Below, piece by piece: positions 53,666-61,873 of a stretch of 64,000 bases of DNA. This DNA comes from Leadbetterella sp. (GTDB lineage: Bacteria > Bacteroidota > Bacteroidia > Cytophagales > Spirosomataceae). The DNA is taken from the NCBI GenBank assembly GCA_019638185.1, contig JAHBUH010000020.1, forward strand, positions 1-64,000, given 5' to 3'. Within the stretch, counting starts at the first letter, position 1, and every line of letters starts with the position of its first letter. Below the pieces are notes generated by a model that saw nothing but the letters and a program-made list of their open reading frames with translations, was not told the DNA's origin and ran no database searches. The translations under genes and the position numbers were made by a program.

Positions 53666-54985
53666 ATGAAACCTAAGATATTGATCATTGACGATGACCG
53701 GACCATCTGCCAGTCGCTGAAGCTGCTGTTCAGCATGAAGGGCTTTGAGGTGCAGTATATCATGAACCCGCTGAATATGGTGGAGTTTACGGAGAACTTC
53801 GGGCCTGACGCGGTGATCCTGGACATGAACTTTACGCTGGAGGCTTCCGGCGATGAGGGCCTGGCCCTGCTAAAGAAGCTGCGGGCATCTTTCCCGGAGC
53901 TTCCCGTGGTGCTGATCACGGCCTGGGGCACCTTAGAGCTGGCTGTGGCGGGCATGAAGGCGGGAGCCGTGGATTTCATGACCAAGCCCTGGAATAATGA
54001 CGACCTGGTTTCCGCTGTACAGACCCAGCTGCAGCTGAAACAGGCGCAGCGCCAGGCCGGGGAAAGCCGCCTGGCCGGCATCATCGGGAGCTCAGCGGCG
54101 GTACGCTCGCTGAAATCCACGCTTCTGCAGGTGGCGGAAACAGATGCTGCCGTGCTGCTCTCCGGCGAGCGGGGAACGGGGAAGGAGCTGCTGGCAGAAA
54201 CCCTGCACGACCTGAGCCCCAGGAAGGGCAGGCCCTTTGTAAAAGCCGGGCTGCCGGGCCTGCCGGAGGATCAGCTGGAAAGAGAGGTTTTCGGGTACCG
54301 GCGGGCGGCCTTCTCGCCCGATTCCGGCGGACTGCTGGCCAAATCAGGCGAGGGCACCCTCTTCTGGGATGAGGTGGATCAGCTTTCGCCGGTGATGCAG
54401 GGCAAACTCCTGCGCGTGCTGCAGGAAAGGACCTTTACGCCCCTGGGCAGCGATGCGGTGAGCCGGTTCCGGGCGCGGCTGATCAGTGCGGCGTCAGCGG
54501 AGATCAAAAAGAAAACGGCCGGTGGCGGATTCCGGGAAGATTTGCTGTACAAGATCGGGATCGTGCATATTGAGGTGCCGCCGCTTTCCGAACGCCGGGA
54601 GGATATCCCGGAGCTGGCCCGGTATTTTATGGAGAAGCTGAATACGGATGACCGCCGGAAGAAGATAGATTCCGCGGCGTTAGAGTGGTTATCCACGCAG
54701 GAGTTCCCGGGGAATATTGCCCAGCTCCAGCACCTGGTGGAAAGGAGCTGGATGCTGTCTGAAAAGCCTACCCTCACCATCCGCGAGCTTAAAAAGAATC
54801 ACGCTACCGGCGGGGAAACGGATATGACCCTGGAAGAGATGGAAAAAGAGATGATCCGGAAGGCCATTGCGGCCAAAAAAGGGAATATGTCGGAAGTGGC
54901 TAAAAAATTGGGCATCACCCGCAGCTCATTGTACCGCAGAATGAGTAAATTCGGGATTTCCAATTCAGACACGGATGAGAGTTAG
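53666..54985 (+). CDS. NtrC-like response regulator with degenerate sigma-54 loop
   Basis: 439 residues. Receiver domain: acidic pair DD at 9-11, phospho-acceptor Asp53 (AVILDMNF), Lys107 (TKPW). AAA+ domain: Walker A GERGTGKE (167-174), Walker B TLFWDEVD (231-238). Fis-type HTH at the C-terminus (AKKLGITRSSLYRRMSKFGI). The sigma-54 contact loop GAFTGA reads AAFSPD at 214-219, the NCAA region is AGLPG, and the second arginine finger (FREDLxYRL) is Lys in FREDLLYKI. It may therefore not open sigma-54 promoters normally. The histidine kinase gene overlaps its end by 11 bases, so the two form a two-component pair, probably controlling the exporter upstream. Confidence 0.92.
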   Translation: MKPKILIIDDDRTICQSLKLLFSMKGFEVQYIMNPLNMVEFTENFGPDAVILDMNFTLEASGDEGLALLKKLRASFPELPVVLITAWGTLELAVAGMKAGAVDFMTKPWNNDDLVSAVQTQLQLKQAQRQAGESRLAGIIGSSAAVRSLKSTLLQVAETDAAVLLSGERGTGKELLAETLHDLSPRKGRPFVKAGLPGLPEDQLEREVFGYRRAAFSPDSGGLLAKSGEGTLFWDEVDQLSPVMQGKLLRVLQERTFTPLGSDAVSRFRARLISAASAEIKKKTAGGGFREDLLYKIGIVHIEVPPLSERREDIPELARYFMEKLNTDDRRKKIDSAALEWLSTQEFPGNIAQLQHLVERSWMLSEKPTLTIRELKKNHATGGETDMTLEEMEKEMIRKAIAAKKGNMSEVAKKLGITRSSLYRRMSKFGISNSDTDES

Positions 54986-56252
54986 AGGGCAATTACTGCT
55001 GATCTTCGGCCTGCTGTTCATGGTACTGGCCGTACTGGTTTTCCTGCTTTTCCGGGAGAGGCCGGTGATTCTTTTTGCGTCCGAGGTGGTCCTGATCCTC
55101 CTGCTGGCGGCATTTTACTTCCTGCTGATGAGAATCACCCGGCCGCTGGAGCAGATCGTACTGGGGCTGGATTCACTGAAAGACCAGGATTTTTCGGGCT
55201 ATATGCGGCCTACGGGCTCCAAGGAGATCAACCTGCTGGTGGAGGTGTATAACAAAATGCTGGATAACATCCGGAAAGAGCGGCTTTTTCAGCAGGAGCA
55301 GCATTTTTTCCTTCAGAACCTGATCGAAGCGCTGCCCGTAGGCATGATCATCCTGGATTTTGATGACCAGCTGAAGGAGTATAACCCGGCCGCCGGAGAA
55401 ATTTTAGGGATCAAAGAGGAAGACCGGGGCCGGAAGCTGACCGATACCTCGTTACTCCTGGGCAGCGAGATCCTGAGCCAGGAGATCCGGCGCCCGCAGA
55501 CCTACCGCATCAGCCCCACGCGCTACCTCCGCGTATATGTAGACCGCTTCCGGAACCGTGGCTTTTACCAGAAGTTCGTGATCCTGGAAGAGGCCGGCGA
55601 AGAGATCCTGAAAGTGGAGAAGCAGTCGTACGGAAAAGTGATCCGCATGATGGCCCACGAAGTAAAAAACTCGGTAGGGGCCATTAACAGCATCCTGGAA
55701 ACGCTGGCCACGGCCGCCGAACTCCCTGCGGCAGAGCGGGCAGAGTACCTGCAGATCGTGATCGACCGGAACACCCGCCTGAACCTGTTCATGGAGAATT
55801 TTGCCCGCGTGGTGCGGCTGCCCCTACCCGGAAAGCAGGTGTTCAGCCTGTCAGAAACCGTGCGTTCAGTACACCACCTGATGAAACTGAGATTCCAGCA
55901 CCGGCCCGTAGAATTTAATTGTGTTTTACCGCCGGAACCCGTGATGGTGACGGGCAGCCAGGAGCAACTGGAGCAGGCGCTGATCAATATCGTGCTTAAC
56001 GCGTTTGAGGCCATTGACGATGAAGGCAGGGTAGAAATCCGGCTAAGCCAGGATTCCCTCACGGTTACTGACACGGGCTGTGGTATTTCCGAAGAAGCCG
56101 AAGCCGGCCTCTTTACCCCGTTCTTTTCCACCAAACCCACCGGCCAGGGAGTAGGCCTGACCATGGTGCGGGAGATCCTGCATAATCACGGGTGGAGGTT
56201 TGAGCTGGGGGTGGGGGATGGGGTGACGGTGTTTGTGATTCGGTTCAACTAA
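54975..56252 (+). CDS. Sensor histidine kinase (HAMP-PAS-HATPase)
   Basis: 425 residues. Two N-terminal transmembrane helices (LLLIFGLLFMVLAVLVFLLF and VILFASEVVLILLLAAFYFL) with a very short periplasmic loop of about seven residues, so it likely senses the membrane or the interior rather than a periplasmic ligand. HAMP-like region, then a PAS domain (IEALPVGMIILDFDDQLKEYNPAAGEILG). Phospho-acceptor His228 in IRMMAHEVKNSVGAI. ATPase domain: NIVLNAFEAI (N box), DTGCGISEE (G1), KPTGQGVGLTMV (G2). Same type as NtrB/AtoS kinases. Translationally coupled to the regulator by an 11-base overlap. Confidence 0.94.
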   Translation: MRVRGQLLLIFGLLFMVLAVLVFLLFRERPVILFASEVVLILLLAAFYFLLMRITRPLEQIVLGLDSLKDQDFSGYMRPTGSKEINLLVEVYNKMLDNIRKERLFQQEQHFFLQNLIEALPVGMIILDFDDQLKEYNPAAGEILGIKEEDRGRKLTDTSLLLGSEILSQEIRRPQTYRISPTRYLRVYVDRFRNRGFYQKFVILEEAGEEILKVEKQSYGKVIRMMAHEVKNSVGAINSILETLATAAELPAAERAEYLQIVIDRNTRLNLFMENFARVVRLPLPGKQVFSLSETVRSVHHLMKLRFQHRPVEFNCVLPPEPVMVTGSQEQLEQALINIVLNAFEAIDDEGRVEIRLSQDSLTVTDTGCGISEEAEAGLFTPFFSTKPTGQGVGLTMVREILHNHGWRFELGVGDGVTVFVIRFN

Positions 56253-56353
56253 ATTCTTTACAATATAATAGAAAGACCATAAATCCATGGAGTCCTATTT
56301 GAAAACCGGATTGTCCTGGAATTTCTGACAATCAATAATTATCAACAGCTATA

Positions 56354-56974
56354 CTATTTACTGTAATCGCTATACACTAACCTAAATACCATACCGACAT
56401 TAAACGATACATAAGATTCATGTTTTAAAAATGGTTTTAAAACAGCTTCCGGGACTGGAGCCCCAACTTTTAAATCAAAAGTCTTGTAATCAGCAATGGG
56501 GAAATAATTTTCCTTTAATGGTTTATCTCTCATTTTGTTTTGGTTTAAATAATGCATTCCCCCTGAAAATCCGATAGCAGGGAGTTTAGAAAACGGAAAG
56601 AATGCAATACCTAGCCCAAATGGTGTTTGAGTATTAAATAAACCACTACTTACTTTTGTATCAGACACATTACTTTTTAAATCAAAAATAGGAATACTTA
56701 TCATAACATTTCCTGTCCCTTTGTTATTAAAGGGGATTAACCAAACTAATGAAGCGGTAGCCCCGGATTTATTTTCTGCTGTAGGTTCCAGACTGGAATC
56801 CTGATTTAATAGATATACGTATTCTCCTTTAGGATTATAAAAGGCACTAATACTGATTCCTGGTCTTAGAATATCGGCAAGCTTAACCGTTTTTTCTCGC
56901 TCATTGGATGCTTTTTGTCCAAAAGTGCTAGAAACAAAAAGAGTTAAAACAAATACAATTGCTGGTTTTTTCAT
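56354..56974 (-). CDS. AT-rich exported protein of unknown function
   Basis: 206 residues with a signal peptide (MKKPAIVFVLTLFVSSTFGQ). The rest has beta-rich segments (ISISAFYNPKGEYVYLLN, SLVWLIPFNNKGTGNVMISIPIFDL, LGIAFFPFSKLPAIGFSGGMHYL) and ends VSFNVGMVFRLVYSDYSK, like a small outer-membrane or secreted protein. No family recognised. The gene and its flanks (about 56250-57100) are far more AT-rich than both neighbours, which suggests recent acquisition. The ATG at 56974 gives the signal peptide; the frame is open ten codons further. Confidence 0.7.
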   Translation of the reverse strand: MKKPAIVFVLTLFVSSTFGQKASNEREKTVKLADILRPGISISAFYNPKGEYVYLLNQDSSLEPTAENKSGATASLVWLIPFNNKGTGNVMISIPIFDLKSNVSDTKVSSGLFNTQTPFGLGIAFFPFSKLPAIGFSGGMHYLNQNKMRDKPLKENYFPIADYKTFDLKVGAPVPEAVLKPFLKHESYVSFNVGMVFRLVYSDYSK

Positions 56975-57100
56975 TAGAGTATTTTTAAAATGGTTTATAT
57001 TCAAGAATAAAAAAACAACATTATTCTTAATATCCCAAAATAAATTTGATTAATTTTTCTGAGTATAGGTTTCTTATTTGCCCAATTCCGATCAAATAAA

Positions 57101-57937
57101 TCATGAATTCCCCCGCCCCCACACCACATTCAGCACCACCGCCCCGATGATCACCACGATCCCCAGCAGGCTCAGTGCATTATAGGTTTCATCAAACAGG
57201 AAATACCCGGCCAGGAGGGCGTAGATTACGCCCAGGTAGTTCAGGATGGAGACGCGGGCCAGGTTAGCGGTCTGGTAGGAGAGGGTCATGTAGTATTGGG
57301 CTATCTGGGTCATGATGCCTATGCAGAGGAGGTAGAGCCAGTCGGTGCCCCGGGGTGTTTGCCAGTGATAGAGGCAGTAAATGCCCGTGACGGGCAGGGT
57401 GACCATGGGGAAGTAAAACATGATGACCAGGGGGTGCTCTGAGGTCTTCAGCATGGCGATGACGTTATAGGCCAGGCCGGCAAAAAAGGCGGCGCCCAGG
57501 CCGATGCCCACATCGAAAAGCGATACCCGGGGGTCAAAGCCCCGGATCATCACCACGCCGGCCAGCGCCACGCCGAAAAATAAAAACTGGATGGGCCGGA
57601 GCTTTTGCTGCACCAGGAAAATGCCCATTACGGCGGTAAAAAGCGGCGACAGGTAGTTTAGGGTTACAGCGGAGGCCAGCGGGATATGCTGTAAGGTGTA
57701 ATAGGAACCGATAAGCCCCAGGCAGCCGGCCGCGCCCCGGTAAAAGAGCAGTTTTTTCTGGTTCCCCAGAACCGGGACAGCCTGTTTTTTGAGGATAAGG
57801 TAAGTGGCAAAAAAGCTGAAAACCGCTCGGAAGAAAACCACTTCCACCGTGGGGAGATGCGATACCTGCTTCACGAAGATATTCATGACTGCGAAACCCA
57901 GCCCGGCTATCAGCATGTATCGTACACTTTTATCCAC
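57101..57937 (-). CDS. EamA/DMT-family transporter (GTG start)
   Basis: 278 residues with ten hydrophobic segments in two EamA repeats. LGFAVMNIFVKQVSHLPTVEVVFFRAVFSF begins repeat 1 and SVTLNYLSPLFTAVMGIFLV ends it; repeat 2 ends LARVSILNYLGVIYALLAGYFLFDETYNALSLLGIVVIIGAVVL. Drug/metabolite transporter of unknown substrate. The GTG at 57937 (VDKSVRYMLIAGLGFAV) fits the family; it begins one base after the TGA of the PhnA-like gene upstream, so both are one unit. Confidence 0.88.
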   Translation of the reverse strand: MDKSVRYMLIAGLGFAVMNIFVKQVSHLPTVEVVFFRAVFSFFATYLILKKQAVPVLGNQKKLLFYRGAAGCLGLIGSYYTLQHIPLASAVTLNYLSPLFTAVMGIFLVQQKLRPIQFLFFGVALAGVVMIRGFDPRVSLFDVGIGLGAAFFAGLAYNVIAMLKTSEHPLVIMFYFPMVTLPVTGIYCLYHWQTPRGTDWLYLLCIGIMTQIAQYYMTLSYQTANLARVSILNYLGVIYALLAGYFLFDETYNALSLLGIVVIIGAVVLNVVWGRGNS

Positions 57938-57938
57938 T

Positions 57939-58280
57939 TCAGGCCTTTCGTACAAATTCCGACTTCAGGCCCATGGCGCCGAAACCGTCTACTTTGCAGT
58001 CAATATTATGGTCACCGTCAGCCAGGCGGATGTTTTTCACCTTAGTACCGGCCTTGATAGGCTTCGGAGCCCCTTTAACGGGTAGATCTTTGATGATCAC
58101 CACGGAATCGCCGTCTTTCAGCTCGTTTCCGTTGGAATCCAGTACTTTCAGGGTGCCGTCTGCTTCGGCCGGCTCTTCTTCGGGGTTCCATTCGTGGAAG
58201 CACTCCGGGCAGATGAGCAGGTTATCGGAAGGGTAAACGTATTCGGAGCTGCATTTAGGGCAGGGAGGAAATTCGGACAT
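57939..58280 (-). CDS. PhnA/YjdM-type zinc-ribbon protein
   Basis: 113 residues. A Cys4 zinc ribbon ([27 protein letters not shown]) is followed by the compact beta domain with [24 protein letters not shown] and [21 protein letters not shown]. This is the YjdM (formerly PhnA) family. In spite of the old name it is not the phosphonoacetate hydrolase; its role is unclear. Coupled to the EamA transporter gene. Confidence 0.93.
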   Translation of the reverse strand: MSEFPPCPKCSSEYVYPSDNLLICPECFHEWNPEEEPAEADGTLKVLDSNGNELKDGDSVVIIKDLPVKGAPKPIKAGTKVKNIRLADGDHNIDCKVDGFGAMGLKSEFVRKA

Positions 58281-58390
58281 GCGTTTCTGTAATTTTCGGG
58301 CAAATTTACGAAATTATATCGGTAGGGACCAATGGGATGCGGGGATTGATCGCTATCTTTAGAAGTTCCGGGGCATAAACCTTAATCAAT

Positions 58391-60760
58391 ATGAAAACAT
58401 TTACCCTACTCCTCAGCCTTACGGTTTTCACCACCTGTGCCCACGCCCAAAACACAGCGCCGGAAATCCTGGAGAAACCCTGGGCGGCCCAGTGGATCAC
58501 CACGCCGGATCATTCTGCCACGGCTTACGGCGTTTACCTCTTCCGGAAAACGCTGGAGTTGCCGGCCGTTCCGGACCAGTATACCGTGCACGTGTCGGCC
58601 GATAACCGCTACCAGCTTTTTGTGAACGGGCAGATGGTTTCTTTTGGCCCGGCGCGGGGCGATCTGAATCATTGGAATTTTGAGACGGTGGACCTGAAAC
58701 CTTATCTCCGGCGGGGGAAAAACATCCTGGCAGCCCGGGTATGGAACGAGGCCGAATGGCGGCCGGAGGTACAGATCACCGCCATGACCGGCTTTATCCT
58801 GCAGGGCAATACGGCCGTAGAAGAACCCGTGAATACCGGCGCTTCCTGGAAATGCATTAAAGACGATAGCTATGCGCCCCTGAAGCTGAGCGTACCCTTC
58901 TATTATGTATCCGGGCCGGGCGAGATCCGGGACTTTTCCCGGCATCCGCGGGGCTGGGAAGGCACGGATTTTGACGACTCCGCCTGGCCTGCTGCCCGCA
59001 CCCTCTTCCGGGGCCTGCCCAAAGACGTGCTGGGGCCTTTCGGCACTACTAACGTGTGGATGCTTCGCCCTTCGGGGATTCCACCCATCGAGCTGAAGCC
59101 GGAGCGGATTCCGCGGGCCACGGCCAGCGGGCTTTCCCTGCCGGCCGGCTTCCCGGAGAAGAAACAGGACGTGATCGTCCCGGCCCATACATCGGTAAAT
59201 ATCCTGCTGGATCAGACCTACCTCACTAATGCTTACCCCGTGCTGGAGTTCAGCAAAGGGAAAGAGGCGCGGATAGCTATGGGCTATGCGGAGGCCCTTT
59301 ACAGTGAGGGTTACCGGAAGGGAAACCGGAATGAAACCGAAGGGAAACGGCTGATAGGCCGGACAGACAGCCTGATCTCCGCCGGTTCGGAGCGGCAGGT
59401 GTTTTCACCCCTGAGCTACCGCACCTACCGCTACCTGGAGCTACGCATCACCACGGCTGCGGAGCCGCTGGTGCTGAAGGATATCTACAGCATTTTTACG
59501 GGGTATCCCTTCCGGATGAACGCCGGTTTCCGGTCGGATAGCCCGGAGCTGAACACTATCCTGGATATCGGCTGGCGGACCGCCCGGCTGTGTGCCACGG
59601 AGACCTACATGGACTGCCCTTACTACGAGCAGCTCCAGTACATTGGCGATGCGCGGATACAGGCACTGGTTTCGCTTTATAACAGCGGCGACGACCGTCT
59701 CGTGAAAAACGCCCTGAACTACATGGACTATTCCAGGCAGCCGGAAGGGGTGACCCTCAGCCGGCATCCGTCGTACACGCCGCAGTACATCCCTACTTTT
59801 TCTTTGTGGTATATCGGTATGCTACACGACTACCTGCGTTACGGGCCGGATCCGGAGTTTATCCGGGGTAAGCTGGAAGGGGTATATGCTATTCTGAACT
59901 ATTTCGAAAAATACCAGGGGGCTGACGGCTCGCTTCTCCGGGTTCCGCAATGGCGCTTTACGGATTGGGTGAATGATAAAGACTGGAATGCCGGCGAGGG
60001 ACCCATGGGCCGGGACGGCACCTCTGCCATGCTGGACCTGCAGCTGCTGTGGGCTTACCAAACGGCGGTACAGCTGGAAGGGGATCTTGGGATTAACCGG
60101 TATTCTGAAAAATACAAGGGGCAGGCCGCAAAGCTGAAAGCCACGATCCTGAAAAAATACTGGGATGCGGGGCAAGGCCTGTTTGCGGACCGGGAAGAAA
60201 AAGACCTCTTCTCCCAGCATACCAATGCCCTGGCTATCCTCACCGGTGCGGCAGATCAGCAGAAAATACCGGGCATGGCAGACCACCTGCTGAATAATAA
60301 GGCGCTGTCTCAGGCCTCCATTTACTTCAAATATTACCTGCACCGGGCCCTGATTCGTGCCGGCCGGGGCAATGACTACTCGGCCCTGCTGGATAAATGG
60401 CGGGAGAATATTTCCATGGGCCTGACCACCTGGGCGGAGATGTCGGATGTAGACGGCTCGCGGTCGGATTGCCACGCCTGGGGCGCCAGTCCGAACATCG
60501 AGTTTTACCGTACCCTGCTGGGTATTGACAGTGACGCCCCGGGCTTCTCCAAAGTAAAAATAACGCCACATTTGGGCGATCTGAAGAGTGCTACCGGCCA
60601 TATCCCGCATCCTAAAGGAAGGGTGGCGGTTTCTTATCAACTGGTAAACGGGCGATGGGAGGTGGAAATTGACCTCCCGGAAGGCGTCAGCGGAAGCCTG
60701 GTGTGGAAAGAGGAGACCCGGCCGCTGAAGGCGGGGAAAAACAGGTGGGTGATGAAGTAA
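58391..60760 (+). CDS. Secreted alpha-L-rhamnosidase-like glycoside hydrolase (GH78 type)
   Basis: 789 residues. Signal peptide MKTFTLLLSLTVFTTCAHAQ. An N-terminal beta domain (YTVHVSADNRYQLFVNGQMVSFGPARGDLNHWNFETVDL) is the carbohydrate-binding-like module of rhamnosidases; the (alpha/alpha)6 catalytic barrel has ATETYMDCPYYEQLQYIGDARIQAL, where the acid residues of GH78 lie, and RFTDWVNDKDW. A C-terminal beta domain closes the protein (FSKVKITPHLGDLKSATGHIPHPKGRVAVSY). It should release rhamnose from plant or bacterial glycans outside the cytoplasm. The rhamnose symporter and aldolase genes follow, which supports the substrate. Confidence 0.88.
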   Translation: MKTFTLLLSLTVFTTCAHAQNTAPEILEKPWAAQWITTPDHSATAYGVYLFRKTLELPAVPDQYTVHVSADNRYQLFVNGQMVSFGPARGDLNHWNFETVDLKPYLRRGKNILAARVWNEAEWRPEVQITAMTGFILQGNTAVEEPVNTGASWKCIKDDSYAPLKLSVPFYYVSGPGEIRDFSRHPRGWEGTDFDDSAWPAARTLFRGLPKDVLGPFGTTNVWMLRPSGIPPIELKPERIPRATASGLSLPAGFPEKKQDVIVPAHTSVNILLDQTYLTNAYPVLEFSKGKEARIAMGYAEALYSEGYRKGNRNETEGKRLIGRTDSLISAGSERQVFSPLSYRTYRYLELRITTAAEPLVLKDIYSIFTGYPFRMNAGFRSDSPELNTILDIGWRTARLCATETYMDCPYYEQLQYIGDARIQALVSLYNSGDDRLVKNALNYMDYSRQPEGVTLSRHPSYTPQYIPTFSLWYIGMLHDYLRYGPDPEFIRGKLEGVYAILNYFEKYQGADGSLLRVPQWRFTDWVNDKDWNAGEGPMGRDGTSAMLDLQLLWAYQTAVQLEGDLGINRYSEKYKGQAAKLKATILKKYWDAGQGLFADREEKDLFSQHTNALAILTGAADQQKIPGMADHLLNNKALSQASIYFKYYLHRALIRAGRGNDYSALLDKWRENISMGLTTWAEMSDVDGSRSDCHAWGASPNIEFYRTLLGIDSDAPGFSKVKITPHLGDLKSATGHIPHPKGRVAVSYQLVNGRWEVEIDLPEGVSGSLVWKEETRPLKAGKNRWVMK

Positions 60761-60800
60761 AATGTTTAAGCTATTTTTGTTCATACGTTTCAACCTTACT

Positions 60801-61856
60801 ATGCAAACCCTACTCGGAATAATCTTTCATGCCATCGGCGGGATCTCGTCGGGGAGTTTTTACATGCCCTTCAAAAAAGTCAAGGGCTGGGCCTGGGAAA
60901 GCTACTGGATCACGGGCGGTCTTTTTTCCTGGCTGATCGTGCCGCCGCTGGCTGCCTGGCTGACGGTGCCGGATTTTGCGGAGATCATCAGCGGTACGGA
61001 CTCCGGGGTCAAATCACTTATTTATACCCTGGGCGTACTGTGGGGGATCGGCGGACTGACCTACGGCCTGGGAGTGCGCTACCTGGGGATGTCACTGGGA
61101 AACTCGGTGATCCTGGGCGTGAGCTCGGCGCTGGGCTCACTGGGGCCGGCCATTTACTATAATTTTAAGCCGGTAGCGGGGCGGCCGTCGTTTACCGATA
61201 TGCTGCAAAGTTCCGGCGGGCAGGTAGTGCTCCTGGGTATTTTAGTCTGCCTGATCGGGATTTATGTTTCCGGGAGAGCGGGCATGATGAAAGAAAACGA
61301 ACTCCCGGCGGAGACCAAAAAAAGCACCACTACAGAGTTTAATTTTGTAAAAGGCATCATCATCGCCGTCATTTCCGGCCTGCTCAGCGCGTTCTTTAAT
61401 TTCGGGATCGAGGCCGGTAAACCCATGGCCGATGTGGCCGTACAGCACGGGCATAACCCCCTCTTCCGGAATAATGTAACTTACGTGGTGCTGCTTTGGG
61501 GTGGCCTTACCACTAACCTGCTCTGGTGCGTATACCTGAATGTTAAGAACCGTACCTACGGTGACTATACCAACGCCCGTACGCCGGTGTTACGGAATAT
61601 CCTCTTTGCCGGGCTGGCCGGCACCCTGTGGTACATCCAGTTCTTTTTTTACGGCATGGGGGAAAGTAAGCTGGGTAACGGTGCCAGCTCCTGGATCCTG
61701 CACATGGCCACCATCATTCTGACGGCCAATTTCTGGGGGCTGTACCTGAAAGAATGGACCGGGGTAAGCCGGAAAACATTCCGGACCTTTTTATGGGGGA
61801 TAGGCCTGATCCTGGCGTCTATTTTCCTGGTGGGGATAGGGAATTCGATTGGATAA
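60801..61856 (+). CDS. rhaT: L-rhamnose/proton symporter RhaT
   Basis: 351 residues, ten hydrophobic segments, RhaT family: GIIFHAIGGISSGSFYMPFKKVKGWAWESYWI at the N-terminus, GGLTYGLGVRYLGMSLGNSVILGVSSALGS, GIIIAVISGLLSAFFNFGIEAGKP, YFQFFFYGMGESKLG-like sequence (IQFFFYGMGESKLG). Takes up rhamnose with protons through the inner membrane. I start at the ATG at 60801, forty bases after the hydrolase stop; an earlier ATG would add 13 residues. Confidence 0.95.
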   Translation: MQTLLGIIFHAIGGISSGSFYMPFKKVKGWAWESYWITGGLFSWLIVPPLAAWLTVPDFAEIISGTDSGVKSLIYTLGVLWGIGGLTYGLGVRYLGMSLGNSVILGVSSALGSLGPAIYYNFKPVAGRPSFTDMLQSSGGQVVLLGILVCLIGIYVSGRAGMMKENELPAETKKSTTTEFNFVKGIIIAVISGLLSAFFNFGIEAGKPMADVAVQHGHNPLFRNNVTYVVLLWGGLTTNLLWCVYLNVKNRTYGDYTNARTPVLRNILFAGLAGTLWYIQFFFYGMGESKLGNGASSWILHMATIILTANFWGLYLKEWTGVSRKTFRTFLWGIGLILASIFLVGIGNSIG

Positions 61857-61873
61857 TCATTAAAAACAAAAAA

